This document shows positions 17,244-25,900 of a DNA stretch of 64,000 nt, piece after piece; within the stretch, counting starts at the first letter, position 1; every line of letters starts with the position of its first letter. The notes under the pieces are model-generated. The model saw nothing but the letters and a program-made list of their open reading frames with translations. It searched no databases and was not told where the DNA came from. Location of the stretch: NCBI GenBank assembly GCA_019636275.1, contig JAHBXY010000009.1:1-64000 (forward strand). Direction: 5' to 3'. This DNA comes from Planctomycetota bacterium. GTDB taxonomy: Bacteria; Planctomycetota; J058. Position numbers and translations under genes: made by a program.

Positions 17244-18419
17244 TCAGTCTCGCGCGAGCCAGCGCTCCGCGGCGACCCGCGACGATCGGAACGCCGCCCG
17301 GTCATCCGGCTCCACGCATGGCCGGCGCTCCGCGAGCGGCGCCGGCGCAGGCGGCAACGTCACCCCGACCCGGCGCGCGAGGTCGTGCAGGGCGCCGAGC
17401 ACGACGTCCGCCAGGAGGACCGGGTGCGAGCCCGGGTGGAGAACGGGGAAGGCGGTGCGCTCGTCGTCAGCGGTGGCCGTCGCGACCACCTCGGCCAACC
17501 GCTCGAGCATGGAGGCGCACCACGCGTCGAGCGCGGGTCCGGCGCCCCGGGCGCGCTGCTCGATCTCGCCGAGGGTGGCCTCGAGCGCGTCGTAGAGCGG
17601 CCGCCGCCGCGCGCGAGCCTGGGCCCGCTCGCGGTCGGCGTCGAGGGCCGTGCCGATCCGCAGGCGCGCAGCGCGTTCGATGCGGTCGAACGCGCTCGCC
17701 TCCTCGGGCGGGAGCTGTTGCCGGAAGGCACGAGCGAGGCGCCGGGGCTGCCTGCCGAGCTCGAAGAGGACGTGAGCGACGTACTCGCCCGCCGGAAAGG
17801 GCCGCTCGAAGGGGCCGAACACCGCGCGGGCGACGCTCCCGCCCGCCCCGGTCGTGACCTGGACCGAGCGCCGCTCGAGCTCGCGACCTCTGAGGTCGAG
17901 CGAGATCGTGACGGTCATGCCGTCGGGCACGCGGTCCATGGCGCAGGCGACCTCGACGCGTGTCCCACGCTCGTCGGTCAGGGCCTCGAAGGCGGTGATC
18001 CGGACGTCCTCGACGTCGCGCGCGTCGCTGTCCACGGGGGCGGGGCAACCCGTCGACTCCCGCGCGTAAACGCTCACCTCCAGCCCGGCCGTACCGCGCC
18101 CCTGGACGGTCACTCGCACCTGCAAGGGCCCGAGGGGGAGGTCGTGTGGAACGATGACGACGACGCGCTCGGGGCTCGACGCGAGGACCATCGCAAGCGC
18201 CGGACCGAAGTGGACCGACAGGTCGTCGTGCCGACACGCCGGGCCTTCGCACGCGTGCATGTCTCGCCCGATCAGCTCCACGACGTCGCCCCAGGACACC
18301 GCGGCGAGCGTCGGCCCGCCGACGGCGCGCACCTCCTCGAGCACCGGCGGCGGCTCGCCCGCGCGCGCGCCGAGCGCCCCGAGGAGGACGGCCAGGCAGG
18401 TGGCGACCCGCGCGCTCAC
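17244..18419 (-). CDS. Secreted protein with IPT/TIG-like N-terminal domain
   Basis: About 391 residues. A cleavable signal (VATCLAVLLGALGARA) is followed by an immunoglobulin-like IPT/TIG-type domain. It reads VRAVGGPTLAAVSWGDVVELIG near 30-50, then VVVIVPHDLPLGPLQVRVTV. A second beta-rich region (about 150-230) and a helical C-terminal half follow, without recognised motifs. GTG 18419 overlaps the stop of the upstream Uma2 gene (GTGA), so translation is probably coupled. A longer reading upstream has only arginine-rich shadow sequence. Function unknown; the exported location is well supported. Confidence 0.7.
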   Translation of the reverse strand: MSARVATCLAVLLGALGARAGEPPPVLEEVRAVGGPTLAAVSWGDVVELIGRDMHACEGPACRHDDLSVHFGPALAMVLASSPERVVVIVPHDLPLGPLQVRVTVQGRGTAGLEVSVYARESTGCPAPVDSDARDVEDVRITAFEALTDERGTRVEVACAMDRVPDGMTVTISLDLRGRELERRSVQVTTGAGGSVARAVFGPFERPFPAGEYVAHVLFELGRQPRRLARAFRQQLPPEEASAFDRIERAARLRIGTALDADRERAQARARRRPLYDALEATLGEIEQRARGAGPALDAWCASMLERLAEVVATATADDERTAFPVLHPGSHPVLLADVVLGALHDLARRVGVTLPPAPAPLAERRPCVEPDDRAAFRSSRVAAERWLARD

Positions 18420-18967
18420 GCGAAGACGGCCGCCAGGTCGACGCGGAGGCCCGGGACGACGCGGCTCGCGAGCGTCTCGCCGCGGCCGAAGGTGCCGGCG
18501 GGCGCGAGATCGTCGCCCGCGCGCTCGAATACGTCGACCGCGTCGCGGTCGGGGTCGACCAGCCACAGCTCGCGCACGCCGAACCGCGCGTAGACCTCGC
18601 GCTTCTTGCCCCGGTCGCGCGTGCGGGTGCTCGGCGAGAGGATCTCGACCACGAGGTCGGGCGCGCCCTCGAGCCCGCGGTCGCTGAAGGCGTCGAGCCG
18701 CTCCGTTGCGACGAACAGCAGGTCGGGCTGGACGATCGTGTCCTCGGCCAGGATCACGTCGGACGGCGCGTGATAGACCTCGCCCAGGCGGTGCTCGACC
18801 TGCACGTGCCGGTAGAGCTCGTAGAAGAGCCGCCCGGAGAGCTGCTGGTGCCGGCGGCTCGGCGAGGGGCTCACGACGAGCTCCCCGTCGAGCACCTCGT
18901 AGCGCTGGCCGTCGTCGGGGAGCTGCCGGTAGTCCTCGTAGGTGTAGCGGACCTGCGGGCTCGCCAT
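18416..18967 (-). CDS. Uma2-family (DUF820) endonuclease, copy 2 (tandem)
   Basis: A 183-residue Uma2 protein nearly identical to the adjacent copy at 19037-19588. It has YTYEDYRQLPDDGQRYE, QPDLLFVATERLD, APDLVVEILSPSTR and KKREVYARFGVRELW, so the PD-(D/E)xK core is complete. ATG 18967 has GGTGGAGG upstream. Its stop overlaps the start of the IPT/TIG gene. Differences from its neighbour are few and scattered, which points to a recent tandem duplication. Confidence 0.9.
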   Translation of the reverse strand: MASPQVRYTYEDYRQLPDDGQRYEVLDGELVVSPSPSRRHQQLSGRLFYELYRHVQVEHRLGEVYHAPSDVILAEDTIVQPDLLFVATERLDAFSDRGLEGAPDLVVEILSPSTRTRDRGKKREVYARFGVRELWLVDPDRDAVDVFERAGDDLAPAGTFGRGETLASRVVPGLRVDLAAVFA

Positions 18968-19036
18968 GACCTCCACCTTGTCACCGGGTCGAACGGGTCG
19001 CTCACGGACCCGAGCCTTACCCGATCGCGCCGACAC

Positions 19037-19588
19037 CTACGCGAAGAGGGCCGCCAGGTCGATCCGGAGGCCCGGGACGACGCGGCTCGCGAGCGTGTCG
19101 CCGCGGCCGAAGATGCCGGCGGGCGCGAGGTCGCCACCCGCGCGCTCGAACACGTCGACCGCGTCGCGGTCGGGGTCGACCAGCCACAGCTCACGCACGC
19201 CGAACCGGGCGTAGACCTCGCGCTTCTTGCCCCGGTCGCGCGCCCGCGTGCTCGGCGAGAGGATCTCGACCACGAGGTCGGGCGCGCCCTCGAGCCCGCG
19301 GTCGCTGAAGGCGTCGAGACGCTCCGTCGCGACGAACAGCAGGTCGGGCTGGACGATCGTGTCCTCGGCCAGGATCACGTCGGACGGCGCGTGATAGACC
19401 TCGCCGAGCCGGTGCTCGGCCTCGACGTGTCGGTAGAGCTCGTAGACCAGCCGCGCGGAGAGCTGCTGGTGCCGGCGGCTCGGCGAGGGGCTCACGACGA
19501 GCTCCCCGTCGAGCACCTCGTAGCGCCGGCCGTCGTCGGGGAGCTGCCGGTAGTCCTCGTAGGTGTAGCGGACCTGCGGGCGGGCCAT
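19037..19588 (-). CDS. Uma2-family (DUF820) endonuclease, copy 3 (tandem)
   Basis: A 183-residue Uma2 protein and the upstream member of the tandem pair, with the same nuclease motifs (QPDLLFV, APDLVVEILSPSTR, KREVYARFGV). ATG 19588 follows GGTGGAGG. The 69 bases upstream are conserved between the copies, including the sequence after the previous gene, so the repeat unit contains leader plus gene. Confidence 0.9.
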   Translation of the reverse strand: MARPQVRYTYEDYRQLPDDGRRYEVLDGELVVSPSPSRRHQQLSARLVYELYRHVEAEHRLGEVYHAPSDVILAEDTIVQPDLLFVATERLDAFSDRGLEGAPDLVVEILSPSTRARDRGKKREVYARFGVRELWLVDPDRDAVDVFERAGGDLAPAGIFGRGDTLASRVVPGLRIDLAALFA

Positions 19589-19656
19589 GACCTCCACCTT
19601 ATCACCGGGTCGAACGGGTCGCTCACGGACCCGAACCTTGCCCGATCGCCCCGACA

Positions 19657-22600
19657 CTACCGGCTCGCCGCCTGGAGCAGCTCGCGGGCGGCCCGGTGCA
19701 CGTCGCCGAAGCGGTCGTCCCAGGGCTGCCCGAGGACGCGCCTGGCGACCTCGGCCGCCTCGGGCTTCTCGCCGGCGCGCAGGAGCGCGCGGCCCAGGCC
19801 GAGCCAGCCCTCGGGCTCGTCGGTGCGCACGCGCACGACCTGCCGCCAGCGCTCGGCGGCCTCGGCGAAGCGGCCCTGGCGCTCACGGACCTGCGCCAGC
19901 GCGCGGTGGCCCTCGGCCTCCTCCGGCACGAGCTCGACCGGCGTCGTCCAGGCGCGCTCGGCCTCATCGGGCTGGCCGAGCTTCGCGCGGCGGTCGCCCA
20001 GCTCCACGTAGAGCGTCACGTCGCGGCCGGCGGCGCGGGCGAAGAGCTCGAGCTGGTCGGCCGCGTCGGCGGGGCGGCGGAGCCCGTCGAGCACCTCGAC
20101 GAGGGCGCGGTGGACCTCGACGTCGTTCGGCTGCGCCTCGAGCGCCAGGCGGAGCTGGTGCTCGGCCTCCTTCAGGCGCTTCGTCCGCCGGTAGACCAGG
20201 CCGAGCGAGCGGCGCAGCGTCGGGTTGACCAGGCGCGTGCGCGCCTCCTCGCGGTCGAGGGCGGCCGCGTAGGCGTCGAGGTCGGGCGCGTCGGCGAGCA
20301 CCTGCGCGAGGTGCTCGAGCGCCTGCGCGCGGAGGTCCTGGTGGCGCGCCCACACGACGACCGCGCCGCAGGCGGCGTCGACGGCGCCGGCCGTGTCGCC
20401 GAGCGCCAGGCGCGCCCGCGCGAGCTGCTGGTAGTAGTGGGCGAGCGTGTGGCTGCCGACGCCGCGGTCGGCGCGCCCGCGCGTGTGGAAGGTGATCGCC
20501 TCGTCGAGGAGGCGCGCCGCCTCGACCGGGAGGTCCACCTCGACGCACAGCCCGCCGAGGAAGGCCGCGGCGGCCTCGCCCCAGGCCTTCTGCTCGCGCG
20601 CGTGCGCCTCGGCGTCGGCCACGGCGCGCGCGGCGCGCTCGGCCTGCCCGGCGCGGAAGAGGGCCGTGGCCTGGAGCCCGCGCGCGTCGAGGCGCTCGGG
20701 GCGCGCCGCGACGAGCCGCTCGGCCAGGGGCAGCACCTCGGCGAGGCGCCGCGCCTCGAGGAGCCACTGCCCGAGCTGCAGGCGGCTGTCCCAGCCGAGC
20801 GCCTCGCGGCGGTCCGCGTCGAGCAGGGCGGCGATCGCCTCGTCGGGGCGGCCCAGCCCGCCGTAGAGGTACTGCGCGACGTGGCGGACCGTCGCCTCGT
20901 CGCCCTGGCGCTCGCGCAGGACCTCGTGTGCGACCTTCGCGAAGGCGTCGGCCTGCTCCTCCCAGAAGGCGTCGTTCCCGCGCGACCAGCAGATCGGCGG
21001 CCCGCCCTGCCCGAGGCGCAGGTCCTGGCGCAGCTCGCGCCGGACGAGCTCGAGCAGGCGCGCGGCCAGCGGGGCGGGCAGGGCCCGGGCCTGGGCGCGC
21101 AGGTTGCCGAGCCGCCAGCCGTGCTGCGCCCAGCCGTGGGAGTGCTGCAGGCGCAGCCAGGCCGGCTCGGCCTCCATGCGGGTCACGAGCACCTCGAGCG
21201 CCTGCGCGGGCCCCCGGTGGCGGGCGAGCGCGTCGACGACCTGCCCGACGAGGTGCGCCGCCTGGCGGTGCTGGTAGGTCGACAGCACGCGCGGGAGGTC
21301 GGCGAAGGCGAAGCGCGCCGCGTCGTCGCCCACGCCCGGGACGCGGGCGCGCGCGCCGGCGTCCCACAGGGCGACGAGCGCCTGCACGAGCTCGCCCGCG
21401 TGCCGCTCGGTCGCGCGCTCGGCGAGGTCGCCCAGGAGCGCGTCGTGCGCGGCGCGGTAGAGCGCCGGGCCCTGGCCGAGGCGCGTCTCGGCCTTCCGCT
21501 CGAGCGCCTGGCGCCACAGCCCGTGCAGGCGCAGGCGCAGCCAGCGCCTGGCCGGCGGCGGGGCGCCCTCGAGCTCGCGCCCGTAGAGGGCCTCGGCGTC
21601 GAGGAAGCGGCCGCGCTGGGCGAGGAGGCCGGCGAGCTTCTCGAGCGCCGGATGGTGCCGCGGCGCGAGGCGGCCGTCGGCGGCGCGCACGGCGTCGAGC
21701 GCCGGGGCGAGCGCGCGCAGGGCGTCGTCGTGGCGCCCATGCGCCCAGAGCGCGTCGGCGAGGGGGAGCGTCAGCGCGAGGCGCTCCGCGGCGTCGGCGC
21801 CCTGGCGCACGAGCGCCTGGAGCTGGCGCACCTGCTCCTGCCCGAGCGCGCCCGGAAGGGCGCCGAGGTGCGCCACGAGCCCGGCGTAGAGCGCGCGCTC
21901 GCCCGGCGCCCAGGCGCCCTCGCGGGCCTCGGCGAGGGTCCAGGCCTCGCGCAGGGCCGTCGTGGCCGCCTCCACGTGCGGCGCCGCGCCCTGGCGCTGG
22001 CCGGCCGCCTGGAACGTGGCCAGGAGCTCGAGGAGGCGCAGGGCGCGGCGGTCGACCGGCGTGAGCTCGGCGCGCGCGGCGTGGGCGTCGACCGCGGCCT
22101 TCAGCCGGTCGAGCGTGGCCTCCTCCTGCAGGAGGTCGGTGAGCGGGCGCAGGTTCTGGAGGAGCGGGTAGACGCGCTGGGCGCTGTGGCCGAGGACGCC
22201 CTCGGCGAGCGCCTCGAGCAGGCGGAAGTCGCGCGTCGTCTCGTAGAGGTTGCGCACGACCCACACGTGGCTGCCCGGATGCTGCGCCTTCTTCAGGAGC
22301 ACGACCAGCTTGAGCGGCGCCTCCGCGTCGAGCGGCTCGGGGACGTGCTCGCCCTGGCGCGAGACGCGCCGGGCGTCCACCTGCAGCGAGCCGGCGACCT
22401 GCCACTCGTCGACGAGCGCCCAGGCGCGCAGCTTCGCCGCGCGCGCGTCGGCCGGCCGGTCGAGCGCGGTGAGCCACAGCGCCAGCTTCTGGAGGTCGTC
22501 GTGCGTGGCCTCGTCGTCGCGCTCGACGCGCGCGAGGACCTCGACCGCCTCGGGCAGGCGGTCGAGCTCGGCCAGGACGTGCGCCAGCGGCCGGCCCCAG

Positions 22601-22917
22601 CGGGCGGCCTCTGCGTCGTCCTCGGCGAGCCAGGCGCGCAGGCCGGCCTCGAGGCCGGCGAGGTCGTCGGTGAGGAGGAGGAGCGTGAGGCGCGCCTCGC
22701 GCGCGTCGATTCCGGCCTCGGCCGGCAGGCGCGCCAGGCGCTCGGCCAGGGCGGCGGCGGGTGCGGCGGGCGCGGGGTCGGTGCCGACGAGGTGCAGGAG
22801 CGCGACGAGGGCGCGCGCCGCGAGCAGGCGCCGCTCGGCGGTCCACTCGCCCGCGGCCAGGCGCGCGTCGAGGACGGCCAGGCAGGCGGCGCGCGGCCTT
22901 TCGGTCGCGGCCGAGCT
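19657..22917 (-). CDS. C-terminal TPR portion of the VIT/vWA protein, separated by frameshift
   Basis: This frame is open from 22917 (after a TGA at 22918-22920) to the stop at 19657, about 1086 codons. It consists of TPR-like helical repeats, for example RWLRLRLHGLWRQALERK, EEQADAFAKVAHEVLRERQ and AEHQLRLALEAQPNDVEVH. The first start codon in frame is GTG 22380, but coding-quality sequence already runs upstream of it (KLRAWALVDEWQVAGSLQ just before). The part is therefore best read as the continuation of the VIT/vWA gene. An independent gene starting at 22380 is possible but less likely. No enzymatic motif is present. Confidence 0.7.
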   Translation of the reverse strand, partial: SSAATERPRAACLAVLDARLAAGEWTAERRLLAARALVALLHLVGTDPAPAAPAAALAERLARLPAEAGIDAREARLTLLLLTDDLAGLEAGLRAWLAEDDAEAARWGRPLAHVLAELDRLPEAVEVLARVERDDEATHDDLQKLALWLTALDRPADARAAKLRAWALVDEWQVAGSLQVDARRVSRQGEHVPEPLDAEAPLKLVVLLKKAQHPGSHVWVVRNLYETTRDFRLLEALAEGVLGHSAQRVYPLLQNLRPLTDLLQEEATLDRLKAAVDAHAARAELTPVDRRALRLLELLATFQAAGQRQGAAPHVEAATTALREAWTLAEAREGAWAPGERALYAGLVAHLGALPGALGQEQVRQLQALVRQGADAAERLALTLPLADALWAHGRHDDALRALAPALDAVRAADGRLAPRHHPALEKLAGLLAQRGRFLDAEALYGRELEGAPPPARRWLRLRLHGLWRQALERKAETRLGQGPALYRAAHDALLGDLAERATERHAGELVQALVALWDAGARARVPGVGDDAARFAFADLPRVLSTYQHRQAAHLVGQVVDALARHRGPAQALEVLVTRMEAEPAWLRLQHSHGWAQHGWRLGNLRAQARALPAPLAARLLELVRRELRQDLRLGQGGPPICWSRGNDAFWEEQADAFAKVAHEVLRERQGDEATVRHVAQYLYGGLGRPDEAIAALLDADRREALGWDSRLQLGQWLLEARRLAEVLPLAERLVAARPERLDARGLQATALFRAGQAERAARAVADAEAHAREQKAWGEAAAAFLGGLCVEVDLPVEAARLLDEAITFHTRGRADRGVGSHTLAHYYQQLARARLALGDTAGAVDAACGAVVVWARHQDLRAQALEHLAQVLADAPDLDAYAAALDREEARTRLVNPTLRRSLGLVYRRTKRLKEAEHQLRLALEAQPNDVEVHRALVEVLDGLRRPADAADQLELFARAAGRDVTLYVELGDRRAKLGQPDEAERAWTTPVELVPEEAEGHRALAQVRERQGRFAEAAERWRQVVRVRTDEPEGWLGLGRALLRAGEKPEAAEVARRVLGQPWDDRFGDVHRAARELLQAASR

Positions 22918-25900
22918 TCACGAGCAGGTGGGCCCGCTCGAGCGCCAGCCACTCGCGCGCCGCCGGCAGCGCGTCGCCGAGCGACGCGAGGATCGAGCGC
23001 CGCCGCGGCCAGGCGGCGCCGGTCGAGGTGGCCGTGGTCGGGGCGCGCGGCGACGTCGGCCTGGGCGCGCGCGTCGGTCGACCAGTCGACGAGGCGGTGC
23101 AGGAGCAGCACCTGCTCGGCGGCGCGGGCGCGGGCGACGTCGGGGACGTCGTCGGGCGCGGCGCCCGCGCGCGGCAGGAGGGTCGCCGCCTCGGCCTGCA
23201 GGTCGGCGGTCCAGGGCTGCGAGAGGAGCGCGGCGAGGAGGGCGACCACGGCGTCGCGGCCGCCCGTCGCCAGGCGGCCGCGCAGGAGGCGCAGCCGGCG
23301 CTCGGGCTCGCCGTAGGCGAGCGCCGCCTCCTCGAGCGCCCGCCCGCCGGCGGGGTCGGTCGCGGCGACGGCCGCCGCGCGGGCCTCGAAGGCGTCGAGC
23401 ACCGCGGCCCAGGCCTTCGGGTCCTCGGCGGCGGGGCCGGCGTGGCGGAGCAGGTGGAACAGCGCCACCGCGGTCGCCGGCGGCAGCGCGGCGGCGTCCC
23501 GAGTCAGAGCGGCGACCCGGGCGGCGACGAGCGCCTTGGCGACGGCGGTCCGGTGCCAGCGCCAGTCGTGGACGACCGGCCGGGCGAGGTCGTGCGCGCC
23601 CGCCGCCAGCCCGGCCTCGACGACCGCCGCGAGATGGCGCGCGACGTCGTCCTCGAGCTGACCGCCGCGCGGGCCGCGCCCGAGCGCGTGGCGCACGGCG
23701 GCGTCGAAGCGCGCGCGCGCGACGCCCTCGAGCGGCGGACCGCCCTGGAGGTTGGTCCACGCCGTGACGCGCGCCCAGGCGGCGTCGGCGCGGTCGAGCA
23801 TGACGAGCGCGGTGAGCGCCTGGTCGAGGACCGAGAGCGTCGCCTCAGGGTCGTCGCGCTCGAGCCGCTCGAAGCGCGCGACGAGCCCCTCGTAGCGCTG
23901 CGCGCTCCACAGGAGCTGCTGCGCGGCCTGGAGGAGCTGCTGCCGCTCGCCGGCGGGCCAGGGGCCGTGCTGGGCCAGCGCCGCGTCGAGGTGCGCGACG
24001 CCGGCCTCGGCGTCGCCGTGCTGGGCGAGCCGCCACGCGAGCTGCTGGTGCCCGTCGGTCCGCTCCGGCTCGCGCTCGACCGAGGCGCGCAGGGCGGCCT
24101 CGGCCTCGTCGGGGCGGCCGATCATGTCGAGCGCCTGGACCTCGGTCATGTCCAGGGCCCAGCGCAGGTCGGCGCTCGTGCGGCGCTCGGCGACCGGCCG
24201 CAGGCGACCGACGAGGTCGAGGCGCTCGGCGCCGTCGGACAGCGCGCCCGACCACTGGAGCAGGTGCCGGACCGCCGCCGCGTCGCCGGGGCGTGAGGCG
24301 AGCGCGTCGGCCGCGCCCGTGACGAGCCGGCGGAGCTCCTCGTGGCGGCGCCCGTGGAGGAGCGCCGTGGCCTCGATCGCCGCGGCCCCGCGCTTGCCGC
24401 GGGCGTGGGCGAGCACGGCGTCGAGGTGCGGGCGCGCGGCGTCCCAGCGCTGGCTGGCGGCGAGGTGGCCGAGGAGCGCCCAGCGGTCCTCGAGGGTCGG
24501 CTGCTTCGCGGCGCGCGCCGCGCGCAGGCTCGCCGGCGGCGGGCCGAGGAGCAGGGCCTCGGCGCGGACCTTCAGCGCGTCGGTGAGCGCGGCGTCGAAG
24601 GCCGCCGGCGCGAGGGGCTCGACGGCGATCGTCGTGTCCTCCTGGACCTCGCCGGTGTGGCCCGTGCGCACGAGGCGCGACGGCCACCAGGCGCCGCCGA
24701 CCTGCGCGTGCTCGAACGTGATCGTCCAGTGGGTCGCGTCGCCCTGGCGGTGGCGAACGACGCGGACGCCCTTCGCCGGGTCGACCTCGAGCACGAGCCG
24801 GTAGTCGGTGTCGGGGCGGGCGAGCGTCAACTCGTGCGCGCCGTCGTCGAGGCGGCGCAGCGACGGCGTCCAGGCGGCGTAGGGCGCGAGCGCGGCGACC
24901 GACGCGAACGGCCAGGGCTCGCTCCAGGCGCCGGTGTCGGCGGCCTCGCCGGGCCGGACGCGGCCGAGCGTCCAGGCCCCCGTGAGCGCGCCGCGCTCGA
25001 CGACGGCGGCGCCCGGCGCGAGCCAGTCGAGGCGGTGGTCGTCGCCCGCGAGGTGGACCGAGGCCGTGGCCCAGCGCTCGGCGGAGAGCAGCCACAGGCC
25101 GTCGCCGGCCGGCCGGAGGCGGGCGCGGCGGTCGGGGCGCTGGACGCTCGTGCGGACGCGCAGGTGGCCGCGGGCGACGCGCGCGCGGAGGTCGGCGGGC
25201 GAGAGCGCGTCGAGGACCTCCTGCGGCCACGGCGGCGGCGCCGGGGAGGCGTGCGCGGGCGGCAGGGGCGGGAGGAGGGGTTCGAAGGGGTGGTGCGTGG
25301 TCGCCCAGTGCGTGACGTCGTCGCGCCCGCCGAGGAGACCGCCGGCCCCGCTGGACCACAGATCGTACCCGGCGTGGTTCGTCGCGAAGTGGCGGTCGCC
25401 CGCGGTGCTCGCCTCGGCCCGGCGCTGGCGCTGGCGCTGTTGCTGCTGCTGCTGCGGCATGGGCGCCCCCGCGGGCGGTGGGGCCGGCGGCGCCCGGAGC
25501 TCGGCGGAAGGCTCGGGCTCGGCGGGGACGTCGGCGTCGCCGCCGAGGACGTCGTTGGCGTCGTGGAAGGCGAGGTCGGCCTCCCCGTAGTCGTCGCGCA
25601 CGTCGAGGTCGAGGGGCTCGCGGAAGGGGACCTCTAGGTAGTCGAGGACGCCGTCGCCGTTCTTGTCGCCCTCGCGGAAGGCCGCTTGGCTGCTCTCGGC
25701 CGCGCGCGCCTTGCCCACGGGGAGGGGGCGCCGGGGGTCGACCATGACGCGCCCGGACACCGTCGCCAGACCCGCCGCCTCGCTCGTCAGGTGCCCGACC
25801 AGCCCCCGCCCCAGGTCCGCGAGCGCCTGGAGGCGCTGCGCGCGGAGCTGCTGGCGCCAGGCCTTCGCGGCGAGCACCGCCTGCCGGCGCAAGGCGTGGT

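Larger units (their letters stand above)
18416..19657 (-). repeat. Tandem direct duplication of a 621-bp Uma2 unit
   Basis: Units 18416-19036 and 19037-19657 are head-to-tail, equal in length and nearly identical over leader and gene. The third, diverged relative is at 15166-15777 on the opposite strand. Confidence 0.85.

Noticed and set aside
22918-23760. Minus-strand 280-codon frame inside the VIT/vWA gene
   Set aside because: Mostly Arg/Ala-rich off-frame sequence. Only its last 40 codons coincide with the short stretch between the two frameshifts.
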